A DNA stretch of 64,000 nt. Source: Rhodoferax sp. TH121 (lineage in GTDB: Bacteria > Pseudomonadota > Gammaproteobacteria > Burkholderiales > Burkholderiaceae_C). Position numbers and translations under genes: made by a program. The stretch lies in assembly GCF_002251855.1 (NCBI RefSeq), contig NZ_NOXW01000018.1, positions 62,001 through 126,000 on the forward strand, given 5' to 3'. This document shows positions 1 to 9,013 of this stretch, in pieces. Numbering within the stretch: the first letter of the stretch is position 1; every line of letters starts with the position of its first letter. The notes under the pieces were generated by a model that was not told the DNA's origin, searched no databases, and worked only from the letters and a program-made list of their open reading frames with translations.

Positions 1-293
<293 letters not shown>

Positions 294-295
294 CT

Positions 296-345
296 AAAAC
301 AATAGCTGCTTGCGCAATAAATACGGGGTCTGGAGGCCATTTTGA
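296..345 (+). repeat. Dispersed degenerate repeat, copy 1 (intergenic preA-hydA)
   Basis: This copy contains ATAGCTGCTTGCGCA, then a short AT stretch, then GGAGGCCATTTTGA. It matches the copy at 30616-30672 over nearly its whole length. It lies between two genes of one operon. See the finding on the repeat family. Confidence 0.7.
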
Positions 346-373
346 TGCCTAAATGCCGCTCTATCAAGTCCGT

Positions 374-1681
374 TCAGGCGCTGGCGCGCATCGGGTTGTT
401 GGGGTGGGTGGTCCAGTCGGCGTGCACCGGGCTCACGGGTTTGCCGGTGCGTTGGTCCACTTGGCCCACCGGCACGTCGCGCATGCTGATGGTGTTGGGC
501 ACCGGGCACACGGTCACGCACAGGTTGCAGCCCACGCATTCGTCTTCCTTCACCTCAAAGTGGCGTTTGCCGTCTTTCATGAAGGTGATGGCCTGGTGGC
601 TGGTGTCTTCACAGGCGATGTGGCAGCGGCCGCACTGGATGCAGCTGTCTTGGTTGATGACGGCTTTGCTGATGTGGTTCAGGTTCAGGTAGCGCCAGTC
701 GCTCACGGTGGGCACGGCCTTGCCCACGATCTGGTCCACGCTGGTGAAACCCATCTCGTCCATGTAGGTGGACAAGCCGCTCTCCATTTCCTGCACGATC
801 TTGAAGCCATAGACCATGGCGGCGGTGCACACTTGCACCGTGCCGGAGCCCAGGGCGATGAAGTCCAGCGCATCGCGCCAGGTGCCGATGCCGCCGATAC
901 CGCTGATGGGCAGGCCGGCAGTGGCGGGGTCACGCGCGATCTCGGCCACCATGTTCAGCGCAATGGGTTTGACGGCTGGGCCGCAGTAGCCGCCGTGGCT
1001 GCCCTTGCCGCCGGTGCTGGGCGACATGGTCAGGGTGTAAGGGTCCACGCCCATGATGGAGTTGATGGTGTTGATCAGGCTCACCGCATCGGCCCCACCG
1101 CGCTTGGCGGCTTGGGCGGGCTTGCGGATGTCGGTGATGTTGGGGGTGAGCTTCACGATGACGGGCAGCTTGCTGTATTGCTTGCACCAGGCCGTGACCA
1201 TCTCGATGTATTCAGGCACCTGGCCCACGGCCGCGCCCATGCCGCGCTCGCTCATGCCGTGAGGGCAGCCAAAGTTCAGCTCAATGCCGTCGGCACCCGT
1301 GTCTTCCACGCGAGGCAAGATGGCCTTCCAGCTCTTCTCTTCGCAGGGCACCATCAACGACACCACCATGGCGCGGTCTTGCCAGTTGCGCTTGACCTCG
1401 GTGATCTCTTTCAGGTTGAGTTCGAGGTCGCGGTCAGTGATCAGCTCGATGTTGTTGAAGCCCATGAGGCGGCGGTCGGGCGACAGCAAGGCGCCGTAGC
1501 GCGGGCCGTTCACGTTGACGACGGGGGGGCCGGCTTCGCCCAAGGTCTTCCAGACTACGCCGCCCCAGCCGGCTTCAAACGCGCGGTTGACGTTATAGGC
1601 CTTGTCGGTGGGCGGGGCAGAGGCAAGCCAGAAGGGGTTGGGGCTTTTGATGCCGACGAAATTGGTTGCGAGATTGGCCAT
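374..1681 (-). CDS. preA: NAD-dependent dihydropyrimidine dehydrogenase, subunit PreA
   Basis: This 435-aa protein has an N-terminal dihydroorotate-dehydrogenase-like FMN barrel (about residues 1-310, with NFGCPHGM and GIGGIGTW segments). A C-terminal ferredoxin-like module carries two 4Fe-4S motifs, CIQCGRCHIAC and CVGCNLCVTVC. PreA with PreT reversibly reduces uracil or thymine to the dihydro form. The gene follows preT by 60 bases on the same strand and precedes hydA, which is the usual order of the reductive pyrimidine pathway. Length and cofactor motifs are complete. The large open frame on the opposite strand is a high-GC shadow of this gene. Confidence 0.95.
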   Translation of the reverse strand: MANLATNFVGIKSPNPFWLASAPPTDKAYNVNRAFEAGWGGVVWKTLGEAGPPVVNVNGPRYGALLSPDRRLMGFNNIELITDRDLELNLKEITEVKRNWQDRAMVVSLMVPCEEKSWKAILPRVEDTGADGIELNFGCPHGMSERGMGAAVGQVPEYIEMVTAWCKQYSKLPVIVKLTPNITDIRKPAQAAKRGGADAVSLINTINSIMGVDPYTLTMSPSTGGKGSHGGYCGPAVKPIALNMVAEIARDPATAGLPISGIGGIGTWRDALDFIALGSGTVQVCTAAMVYGFKIVQEMESGLSTYMDEMGFTSVDQIVGKAVPTVSDWRYLNLNHISKAVINQDSCIQCGRCHIACEDTSHQAITFMKDGKRHFEVKEDECVGCNLCVTVCPVPNTISMRDVPVGQVDQRTGKPVSPVHADWTTHPNNPMRASA

Positions 1682-1741
1682 GGTGTGACTCCGGTGTTCT
1701 TGAGGTTGTGAGGTCGTGATGTCTCGTGACGGAGGGGCCGA

Positions 1742-3094
1742 TCAGGCCTTGAGGTACGCGTGGATGGCTTTGGCAGCCAGCTTGCCGTGTTCCACGGCCT
1801 CCACGGTCAGGTCCAGCCCGCCGGCACGGCAGTCGCCGCCCGCCCACACGCCTTTGAGGTTGGTCGTGCCCTCGGCATCGGTGGCAATTTTTCCGCCCGA
1901 GAGCGTCAGGCCGGCCTCGGCCAACACAGGGTTACCCAGCTTTTGGCCAATCGCCTTGAGCACGGTGTCGGCCGCCAGGGTGGTGGTTTCGCCGGTGGGG
2001 GCGAGCTTGCCGTCCACCATCGCCTGGTGTGCAAAGGTGATGCCGCTCACATGGCCGCTCTGGCCCAGCACCTCCACGGGTGCCAGCCAGTGGTGGATGG
2101 TCACGCCGTTGGTTTGCGCCCATTCCTGTTCGGCCTTGGAGGCGGACAGACTTTCGGGCCCTCGGCGGTAGACCATGTGCACCTCTTCAGCACCCAGCAG
2201 CTTGCTTTGCACCGCGGCGTCGACCGCCGTCATGCCGCCGCCGATGACCACCACGCGGCGGCCCACGGGCAGGGTGGACAGGTCTTCGGTCTGGCGCAGG
2301 GTGGCAATAAAGTCCACTGCGTCTTGCACGCCTTGCAGGGTTTCGCCCACCACACCCAGTGCTTGGGTGGTGGCCAGGCCTAGACCCAAAAAGACGGCGG
2401 CGTAGTCTTTGCGCAGGCTCTCCAGCTGGGCTGCGGTTTCCAGTTTCCAGTTGTGCTGGATGGTGATGCCACCAATGTCCAGCAGCCATCGCACTTCACG
2501 CTGGGCAAAGTCGTCGGGGGTTTTGTAGCTCGCCAGGCCGTATTCGTTCAAGCCGCCGGCCTTGGGCTTGGCGTCAAAGATGACCACGTCATGGCCTTCA
2601 CGCGCCAGCGTGTAGGCACAGGCCAAACCTGCAGGGCCGGCGCCGACCACGGCCACCTTTTTGCCGGTAGCGGGGGCGCGGGTAAAGATCTGGGGCTTGT
2701 CGCTTTCCATCAGCGCATCCACCGCGTGGCGCTGCAGGCGGCCAATGGCGACCGGGCGGTCTTCCTGGGTGTTGCGTACGCAGACGGCTTCGCACAGGTT
2801 TTCGGTAGGGCAGACACGGGCGCACATGCCGCCTAGCGGATTGCTCTCCAGAATGGCCTTGGCAGAGCCGCGCAGGTTGCCATCGGCAATGCGCTTGATG
2901 AAGGACGGCACATCAATGCTGGTGGGGCAGGCCGTGGCGCAGGGTGCGTCATAGCAGTAGAGGCAGCGTTCCGCCTCCAGCAGGGCTTGCGATTCGGTGA
3001 AGCGCGGGGTGGCGTCGGCAAACCGTTGGGCGTATTCCTCGCTGGCGAGGCGGCCTGCACGAACGTCGGCGGGAGAGGGTGAGGGGGTAGACAC
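1742..3094 (-). CDS. preT: NAD-dependent dihydropyrimidine dehydrogenase, subunit PreT
   Basis: This is the flavin/pyridine-nucleotide subunit, related to the small subunit of glutamate synthase. Cysteine clusters for iron-sulfur centres occur near the N-terminus (CLYCYDAPCATACP and CARVCPTENLCEAVC). They are followed by an FAD dinucleotide fold (VAVVGAGPAGLACAY) and an NAD(P) fold (VVVIGGGMTAVDAA). I chose the GTG start at 3094 (450 aa) because AAAGGAG sits 8 bases upstream. The longer frame from a TTG at 3130 would read through a RutR-like palindrome and has no ribosome binding site. PreT passes electrons from NAD(P)H to PreA. It is the first gene of the operon. Confidence 0.93.
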   Translation of the reverse strand: MSTPSPSPADVRAGRLASEEYAQRFADATPRFTESQALLEAERCLYCYDAPCATACPTSIDVPSFIKRIADGNLRGSAKAILESNPLGGMCARVCPTENLCEAVCVRNTQEDRPVAIGRLQRHAVDALMESDKPQIFTRAPATGKKVAVVGAGPAGLACAYTLAREGHDVVIFDAKPKAGGLNEYGLASYKTPDDFAQREVRWLLDIGGITIQHNWKLETAAQLESLRKDYAAVFLGLGLATTQALGVVGETLQGVQDAVDFIATLRQTEDLSTLPVGRRVVVIGGGMTAVDAAVQSKLLGAEEVHMVYRRGPESLSASKAEQEWAQTNGVTIHHWLAPVEVLGQSGHVSGITFAHQAMVDGKLAPTGETTTLAADTVLKAIGQKLGNPVLAEAGLTLSGGKIATDAEGTTNLKGVWAGGDCRAGGLDLTVEAVEHGKLAAKAIHAYLKA

Positions 3095-3114
3095 GCTGGC
3101 AACTCCTTTAAAAA

Positions 3115-3130
3115 CTGACCGTTTGGTCAA
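3115..3130. promoter_or_regulatory. RutR-like operator upstream of preT
   Basis: The sequence CTGACCGTTTGGTCAA has perfect TGACC/GGTCA arms around a 4-base spacer. It differs from the E. coli RutR consensus TTGACCANNTGGTCAA at two of the fourteen defined positions. It lies 21 bases upstream of the chosen preT start. RutR is a TetR-family regulator that responds to uracil or thymine and controls pyrimidine degradation genes. No rutR gene was recognised in the window, so the regulator would be encoded elsewhere. Confidence 0.7.
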
Positions 3131-3171
3131 GTCATGAGTTGCATGCTAGCAATCCACGTGCCACGCTGTAA

Positions 3172-4089
3172 CTAGGGGTTTGCCCGCACGGTCTCCAGCA
3201 GCCACTGACCAAACTGTTGCAGCGCTGGGCGCTCGGCCTGGCCCTCAGGCAGCACCAGGTAATAGTGGCGCTCTTCAGGGTGGGGCAGGGGGTGCGCCAC
3301 CACCAGGGCGCCGCTGCGCAGTTCGTTTTCAATCAGCAGTTGGGGAATCAGGGCTACGCCCATGCCGGCCACGGCGGCGGCAGTGGTCATGGAGAACTGT
3401 TCAAACCGCGGGCCGCCCAGCGCGTGGCTCGGAGCGGGTTCTCCCGGTGGGCCTGCGGCTTCTAGCCACAGGGGCCAAGCCTGAGGACGGGTGCTTTGCT
3501 GCAGCAGCGGCAGGGTCGCCACCTCGGCGGCCGACAGCGTGCTGCGCCCCGCCATGCACCGCGGTGCGCACACCGGCAGCACCACTTCGGGTAACAAACG
3601 CACCGCGCGGGTGCCTGCCCACTGGGCCATGCCCTCGGGCGTGCTGGCGTACAAGGCGGCGTCCAGCTCGGTGTCGGTAAACAAAAAAGGGCGGGTGCGG
3701 GATTCGATGTGCACCACCACGTCCGGGTGGGTAGCGGCAAACGCGGGCAGGCGCGGCACCAGCCAGCGGGCGGCAAAGGTGGGCACGGCGGCCAGGTAGA
3801 TGGCGCCGCCGGCACCCTGGCCCGACATGGCGTCCAGCGTGTCGCGCTCCAGCGCCTGCAGGCGCGGCGCGATTTGGCGGGCATATTGGCTACCCGCCAC
3901 CGTGAGCACCACGCCGTGCCGGGTGCGGCGGAACAGCTCCAGACCCAAATAGTCCTCCAGTGCTGCTACCTGGCGCGAGACGGCACTCTGGGTGAGCGCC
4001 AGTTCTTGGGCGGCGCGGGTGTAGCTCTGGTAGCGGGCGGCGGCGTCAAAACAGGCCAGTGCCTGCAGCGAGGGTATTTTTCTGCGCAT
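3172..4089 (-). CDS. LysR-family transcriptional regulator (GcvA-like)
   Basis: This 305-aa protein has a winged helix-turn-helix at about residues 5-65 (RAAQELALTQSAVSRQVAALE) and a LysR substrate-binding domain. The MRRKIPSLQALACFDAAAR opening is typical of the GcvA subgroup. It is transcribed divergently from the glutaryl-CoA dehydrogenase gene across 222 bases, a common arrangement in Burkholderiales. Control of gcdH is therefore the likely role, but this is inferred from position. It is convergent with nothing and ends 42 bases from the pyrimidine operator, so it is unlikely to belong to the preTA unit. Confidence 0.9.
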   Translation of the reverse strand: MRRKIPSLQALACFDAAARYQSYTRAAQELALTQSAVSRQVAALEDYLGLELFRRTRHGVVLTVAGSQYARQIAPRLQALERDTLDAMSGQGAGGAIYLAAVPTFAARWLVPRLPAFAATHPDVVVHIESRTRPFLFTDTELDAALYASTPEGMAQWAGTRAVRLLPEVVLPVCAPRCMAGRSTLSAAEVATLPLLQQSTRPQAWPLWLEAAGPPGEPAPSHALGGPRFEQFSMTTAAAVAGMGVALIPQLLIENELRSGALVVAHPLPHPEERHYYLVLPEGQAERPALQQFGQWLLETVRANP

Positions 4090-4129
4090 GGTGTTTGACT
4101 ATACACAGGAGCACGTCAAGAGGGCTAGT

Positions 4130-4165
4130 TTGCTATAAATTCAGGAGCTTTTTACGCAGTATTTA
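4130..4165 (+). repeat. Dispersed degenerate repeat, copy 2 (intergenic lysR-gcdH)
   Basis: The core TTGCTAT, then CAGGAGCT, then ACGCAGTATTTA matches the copy at 54606-54665 closely over 36 bases. It lies in the divergent promoter region of the lysR and gcdH genes. Confidence 0.65.
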
Positions 4166-4311
4166 AAAGGTAAAAGCGTATAAAACAAGCATAAAAGGCA
4201 TGGGTTCATAAGTGCTAAAACAGCATGTATGGATGCTGGAAAAGCGTTTGTCAGTGCGGCCGTGGCGCACTACGATGGCGGCCACACCCTATTGACCTCG
4301 GAGACGATTCC

Positions 4312-5508
4312 ATGCCCCACGCCGCCTTCAACTGGCAAGACCCTTTTCTGCTGGACAGCCAGCTCAGCGACGACGAACGCATGGTGCGCGACGCGGCTGC
4401 GGCCTATTGCCAGGACCAGCTGCTGCCCCGTGTGACGCAGGCTTTCCGCGATGGCACGACCGATGAGGCGATTTTTCGTGAAATGGGTGCCCTGGGCCTG
4501 CTGGGTCCCACTATCCCCGAGCAGTACGGCGGCCCCGGCCTCAACTACGTGGCCTACGGCCTGATCGCCCGCGAGGTGGAGCGGGTCGACAGCGGCTACC
4601 GTAGCATGATGAGTGTGCAGAGCAGTCTGGTGATGGTGCCGATCTTTGAATTTGGCACCGAGGCGCAGAAGCAGAAGTACCTGCCCAAGCTGGCCACGGG
4701 CGAGTGGATTGGCTGCTTTGGCCTGACCGAGCCCGACCACGGCTCCGACCCCGGCAGCATGGCCACACGCGCTCACAAGGTCGCGGGCGGCTACAAACTA
4801 ACTGGCAGCAAGATGTGGATCAGCAACAGCCCGATGGCCGACGTGTTTGTGGTCTGGGCCAAGGAAGTGAGCGAGGGTGGCAAGGTCGGGCCTATCCGCG
4901 GCTTTGTGCTGGAAAAAGGCATGGCTGGGTTGAGTGCTCCGGCGATCCACGGCAAGGTGGGCCTGCGCGCCAGCATCACGGGTGAGATCGTCATGGACGG
5001 TGTGTTTTGCCCAGAGGAAAACGCCTTTCCCGAAGTGCAAGGCCTCAAGGGTCCGTTCACCTGCCTCAATTCGGCCCGCTATGGCATTGCCTGGGGCGCG
5101 CTGGGCGCAGCCGAAGACTGCTGGCTGCGCGCGCGCCAGTACACGCTGGACCGCAAACAGTTTGGCCGCCCGCTGGCCGCCAACCAGCTCATCCAGAAGA
5201 AGCTGGCTGACATGCAGACCGAAATCGCGCTGGGCCTGCAAGGTTGCCTGCGCTTGGGCCGCATGAAGGACGAGGGCACGGCGGCGGTGGAGATCACCTC
5301 CATCCTCAAGCGCAACAGCTGCGGCAAGGCGCTGGACATTGCCCGCCTGGCGCGCGACATGATGGGCGGCAACGGCATCAGCGACGAGTTTGGCGTGGCG
5401 CGCCACCTGGTGAACCTGGAGGTGGTGAACACCTACGAAGGTACGCACGACATCCATGCACTCATCTTGGGCCGTGCGCAGACCGGCATCGCCGCCTTTG
5501 CCAACTGA
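4312..5508 (+). CDS. gcdH: Glutaryl-CoA dehydrogenase
   Basis: This 398-aa acyl-CoA dehydrogenase opens with [18 protein letters not shown], carries the flavin-binding signatures [16 protein letters not shown] and [16 protein letters not shown], and ends with [15 protein letters not shown]. This combination is characteristic of glutaryl-CoA dehydrogenase. The glutamate in YEGTHD is the expected catalytic base. The enzyme oxidises and decarboxylates glutaryl-CoA to crotonyl-CoA in lysine, tryptophan and aromatic degradation. I placed the start at the ATG at 4312, behind a GGAGA sequence. The frame is open further upstream, but the extra 29 residues look non-coding. A divergent LysR gene is the probable regulator. 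Confidence 0.93.
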   Translation: MPHAAFNWQDPFLLDSQLSDDERMVRDAAAAYCQDQLLPRVTQAFRDGTTDEAIFREMGALGLLGPTIPEQYGGPGLNYVAYGLIAREVERVDSGYRSMMSVQSSLVMVPIFEFGTEAQKQKYLPKLATGEWIGCFGLTEPDHGSDPGSMATRAHKVAGGYKLTGSKMWISNSPMADVFVVWAKEVSEGGKVGPIRGFVLEKGMAGLSAPAIHGKVGLRASITGEIVMDGVFCPEENAFPEVQGLKGPFTCLNSARYGIAWGALGAAEDCWLRARQYTLDRKQFGRPLAANQLIQKKLADMQTEIALGLQGCLRLGRMKDEGTAAVEITSILKRNSCGKALDIARLARDMMGGNGISDEFGVARHLVNLEVVNTYEGTHDIHALILGRAQTGIAAFAN

Positions 5509-5557
5509 GGCCCGTAGCCTGCCCCGGCGCAGGCGCTTGGCATAAACTCGGAAGGGT

Positions 5558-6595
5558 ATGCCTTCTCCCTCCGATTCCCCTTCCACGGCGTCCGAGCCGG
5601 TCACCCTGTTGGATGTGGCCCGCGCCGCAGGGGTGTCGGCCAGCACGGTGTCGCGTATCCTCAATGGCACAGCCAAAGTGGCGCCGGAAAAACGCGAGGC
5701 GGTGGAAGCCGCCATCCGCCGCCTCAACTTCAAGCCCAACCTGTTTGCACGCAGCCTGAAGACTGGCATCACCATGACAGTGGGGGTGCTCACCCAGGCC
5801 ATTGAGAGCCAGTTTTATTCGCGTGCGCTCAAAGGGATCGAGATGGGGCTGGCCGAGAGCGGCCATTCCTGCATCATTGTGAGCGGTCACTGGAACGCCG
5901 AGGCCGATGCAGCCAGCCTGAAGCTGCTGACCTCGCGCCGTGTGGATGGCGTCATCATCCTGACCGGCAATATCGCTGACAACGAGGTATTAGCCGTGGC
6001 ACAGCAGCAGCCGGTCGTGATTACCGAGCGCAAGCTGGAGGGGCCGAATGTGCGCTCCATTGATTTGGACCAGAAGCACGGGGGCTACCTGGCCACCCAG
6101 CACCTGCTGGCGCTGGGACACACCCGTATCGCGCACCTGGCCGGCATGGAAGGGCGGCCCCACGCGCAGCAGCGCTACCTGGGCTATCTCCAGGCGCACG
6201 AGGAAGCGGGCGTCACGCCCAATCCCCACTGCGTGGTGCATGGCAACTTCACCGACAGAGGTGGCTACCTGGCGGCCCAAAAGCTGCTGGACAGCGGCGA
6301 GCCATTTACTGCCATCTTCTGTGCGAACGATGAGTCGGCACTGGGCGCGCGCCTGGCCTTGCACCAGAGCGGCATCCGGGTGCCTGAGGATGTGTCCCTG
6401 GTGGGCTTTGATGACCTTCCCCTGTGCAACTACATGACGCCACCGCTGACCACCGTACGCCAGCCGGTGTACGAGGTGGGCCTGTACGCGGCGCACACCT
6501 TGCTGGAGATGATGGGCTACCCCAGCGAGGCGGTGCATGTGCCGCCCTTGGAGTTGGTCGTGCGCCAGACGACCCGGGCCGTGGCCCCGGATTAG
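5558..6595 (+). CDS. LacI-family transcriptional regulator
   Basis: This 345-aa protein has an N-terminal LacI helix-turn-helix (LLDVARAAGVSASTVSRILNG, about residues 16-36) with hinge helix, followed by a periplasmic-binding-like sugar-sensing domain ending near KLVVRQTT-type residues. CGGAAGG precedes the ATG. The gene is convergent with a GH1 beta-glucosidase gene, and their stop codons overlap (TAG at 6593-6595, TAA at 6594-6592). It may regulate the glycoside locus downstream, but no operator was identified for it. It lies 49 bases behind gcdH, and co-transcription with gcdH is possible but functionally unexpected. Confidence 0.9.
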   Translation: MPSPSDSPSTASEPVTLLDVARAAGVSASTVSRILNGTAKVAPEKREAVEAAIRRLNFKPNLFARSLKTGITMTVGVLTQAIESQFYSRALKGIEMGLAESGHSCIIVSGHWNAEADAASLKLLTSRRVDGVIILTGNIADNEVLAVAQQQPVVITERKLEGPNVRSIDLDQKHGGYLATQHLLALGHTRIAHLAGMEGRPHAQQRYLGYLQAHEEAGVTPNPHCVVHGNFTDRGGYLAAQKLLDSGEPFTAIFCANDESALGARLALHQSGIRVPEDVSLVGFDDLPLCNYMTPPLTTVRQPVYEVGLYAAHTLLEMMGYPSEAVHVPPLELVVRQTTRAVAPD

Positions 6596-7917
6596 CGGCG
6601 CTGTTGGGCAATAAAGTCGCGCAGCCAGAGCGCACTGCTTTTGGGGGTGCGTTGTTGGCTGGCGTAATCCACATGGCAGATGCCAAAGCGCCGTGTGTAG
6701 CCGTGGCCCCACTCGTAGTTGTCCAGCAATGACCAAGCCAGGTAGGCGCTGACCGGTACACCTGCATCGCGGGCCTGGGCCACGGCGGCAAGGTGCGATT
6801 GCAGGTAGTCACGGCGCACCGGATCGTGCACCTGGCCGTTCTCCAGCACGTCATCCATGGCGGCGCCGTTTTCGGCAATGTAGATGTCGGGCAGGCGGTA
6901 ATCTTGGTGGATGCGGACCAACATTTCGCGCAGGCCATCAGGCCAGATTTCCCAACCCATGTCGGTGAAAGACGAAGTGGTACAGCGCACGTCGGCGGCA
7001 TGCGGAAAGGGCTTGGAGGCGCTGTGTTCCACGTGGCCGCGCGAGTAGTAGTTGATGCCCAGGCTGTCAATCGCTTGGCAGATGGTGGCCAAGTCGCCCT
7101 CGTGCACCGTGGGTACCAGAGACCCATACCTGTCCCAGATGTCCTGCGGGTAGTGGCCCAGAAACATGGGCTCCATGAACCAGCGATTGAATACGCCATA
7201 CGCGTTGTGTGCGGCTTGGCGTGAGGCTGCCGAATCGTCCGCGGCGTGGTAGGGCTTCACGTCCAGCACCACGCCCAGGCGCGCCTTGCGGGTGTTCGCG
7301 CGCAGCGCCTGCATGCCCAGGCCGTGGGCCAGCATCAGGTGGTGGGCCACTTGCAGGGCCTTGGCCTGGTCCATCTCGCCGGGGGCGTGCCGACCTTCCA
7401 GATAGCCCACGGTGGCAGAACAGCGCGGCTCGTTGAGGGTGGCGTAGCCGTAGACACGGTCCCCCAGGCGCTGCGCCACCGCGGCGGCGTAGTCTGCAAA
7501 GGCATGGCAGGTGTCGCGATGGAGCCAGCCGCCCTGCGCATGCAGGCCCAGCGGCAAGTCCCAGTGGTAGAGCGTGGCATAGGGCGCAATGCCGTGCGCC
7601 AGCAGGCGGTCTACCAGGCGGTCGTAAAAGTCCAGGCCCTTGGGGTTGAGCGCGCCACGTCCCTGCGGGATCACACGGGGCCAGGCAATGGAAAAGCGGT
7701 AGGCGTTGTGGCCCAGTGAATGGATCATGTCCACATCCTCGCGCCAGCGGTGGTAATGGTCGCAGGCCACGTCACCGGTGCTGCCGTCCTTGATGCGTCC
7801 GCTGTGGTGGGCGAACTCGTCCCAGATGCTGGGCAAGCGGCCATCTTCGTTTGCCGCTCCTTCGATTTGGTAGGCCGAGGTGGATGCGCCGAAGTGAAAG
7901 TCAGGAGGAAAGTGCAT
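6592..7917 (-). CDS. GH1 beta-glucosidase (distal gene of the ABC operon)
   Basis: This family GH1 glycoside hydrolase of about 441 aa starts MHFPPDFHFGASTSAYQIEG. The acid/base glutamate lies in TLNEP and the nucleophile glutamate in IYIAENG, and the C-terminal SAYLAWSLLDNYEW segment is also typical. It hydrolyses beta-glucosides in the cytoplasm. I chose the ATG at 7917, two bases after the stop of the oxidoreductase gene; a longer frame from 7959 would overlap that gene. It is the second GH1 gene in the locus and has TLNEPR where the other has TLNEPW, which suggests a different aglycone or linkage preference. Confidence 0.9.
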   Translation of the reverse strand: MHFPPDFHFGASTSAYQIEGAANEDGRLPSIWDEFAHHSGRIKDGSTGDVACDHYHRWREDVDMIHSLGHNAYRFSIAWPRVIPQGRGALNPKGLDFYDRLVDRLLAHGIAPYATLYHWDLPLGLHAQGGWLHRDTCHAFADYAAAVAQRLGDRVYGYATLNEPRCSATVGYLEGRHAPGEMDQAKALQVAHHLMLAHGLGMQALRANTRKARLGVVLDVKPYHAADDSAASRQAAHNAYGVFNRWFMEPMFLGHYPQDIWDRYGSLVPTVHEGDLATICQAIDSLGINYYSRGHVEHSASKPFPHAADVRCTTSSFTDMGWEIWPDGLREMLVRIHQDYRLPDIYIAENGAAMDDVLENGQVHDPVRRDYLQSHLAAVAQARDAGVPVSAYLAWSLLDNYEWGHGYTRRFGICHVDYASQQRTPKSSALWLRDFIAQQRR

Positions 7918-7919
7918 GG

Positions 7920-8999
7920 TCAGAGGGGTGTGGGGTCCAGCGGTGCCGGCCGTGTGCAAGTGGTGGTGAGGGGCTGGGTGTGTCCGCCAAGGCCCGCCAC
8001 AATGGCGCGCTCCATGGCTTCCAGCACATGCAGGGCCATCTCGGCGCTGCAGCGCTGGGGCCGGCCCGATTGCAGCGCCAGTGCCATGTCCACGAGCCCC
8101 AGGCCACGCATGTTGGTGGTGTACGGGCGCTTGCCATCCGCACGCACCCAGGGGCCGTCGCGCACGGCCGAGCGGACGGTGCCGCCAAAGCGGTTGGGGT
8201 CGGGGAGTTGAATGCTGCCTGCATCACCGTAAAGCTCCATGGGCGGGTGGCCATGTTTCCAGACATCAAAGCTGCTGGTCAGTACCACCTGCGCGCCCCC
8301 AGAAAATGCGAGCTGCGTCACGATGTGGGTGGGCACTTCCACAGCCAGCGTTTTGCCGGCGTTGGGGCCGACGGCAATCCGGCGTTCAGTGTGGGTTGTA
8401 TGGGCGGTTCCACTGACATGTGCCACCGGGCCGAGGTGGTGAACCAAGTGCGTCAGGTAGTACACGCCCACGTCCAGCAGCGGGCCGGCACCGGTGCGGT
8501 AAAAAAAGTCCGGGTTGGGGTGCCACTCGTCCGGCCCATGCGCCATGAAGTGGGCCGTGCCGTGGCGGATGGGCCCCAGGGTGCCGCCATCGACCAGTGC
8601 GCGTACGGTTTGTGCCGCCGCGCCGTAGAAGGTATCAGGTGCGCTCCCTAGGCGCAGGCCTTGTCGCTCTGCCAGTGCGACCAGTTCTTGCCCTTGCGCA
8701 AACGTGGCCGCCAGGGGTTTCTCGGTGTAGAAGTGTTTGCCCGCTTGCAGCACCCGCATGCCGATGGCGTGGTGGCTCAGCGGCGGTGTCAGGCACAAAA
8801 TGATGTCGGCGTCGCTGTCCAGCAGCGCCTCTAGCGACATGGCCGGCAAGCGGTATTCTTGTGCACGCCGCGCAGCACTTCCGATGCCAGGGCCAGCATT
8901 GGCAATGCCAACAATGTTGAAAAGTTTGCTGCGCTGCAGGGTGCGCAGGTAGGCAGGAAAAATATTGCCCACACCCACAATGCCAAGTTTGAAAACCAT
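7920..8999 (-). CDS. Gfo/Idh/MocA-family oxidoreductase
   Basis: This protein of about 359 aa has an N-terminal NAD(P)-binding fold (KLGIVGVGNIFPAYLRTL) and the family signature EKPLAAT with the conserved lysine, followed by the alpha/beta substrate domain. I placed the start at the ATG at 8999, where the Rossmann strand begins; the open frame continues upstream into the lacI gene. It sits in an operon with a sugar ABC transporter and a beta-glucosidase, so it probably oxidises or reduces a sugar or glycoside taken up by that transporter. The substrate cannot be read from the sequence. Confidence 0.87.
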   Translation of the reverse strand: MVFKLGIVGVGNIFPAYLRTLQRSKLFNIVGIANAGPGIGSAARRAQEYRLPAMSLEALLDSDADIILCLTPPLSHHAIGMRVLQAGKHFYTEKPLAATFAQGQELVALAERQGLRLGSAPDTFYGAAAQTVRALVDGGTLGPIRHGTAHFMAHGPDEWHPNPDFFYRTGAGPLLDVGVYYLTHLVHHLGPVAHVSGTAHTTHTERRIAVGPNAGKTLAVEVPTHIVTQLAFSGGAQVVLTSSFDVWKHGHPPMELYGDAGSIQLPDPNRFGGTVRSAVRDGPWVRADGKRPYTTNMRGLGLVDMALALQSGRPQRCSAEMALHVLEAMERAIVAGLGGHTQPLTTTCTRPAPLDPTPL

Positions 9000-9013
9000 G
9001 AGCGAGGGGTAGC

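Noticed and set aside
353..1711. Large plus-strand open frame opposite preA
   Set aside because: The residues are histidine-, alanine- and glycine-rich without family motifs. The opposite strand encodes a complete, motif-bearing PreA. It is a high-GC shadow.
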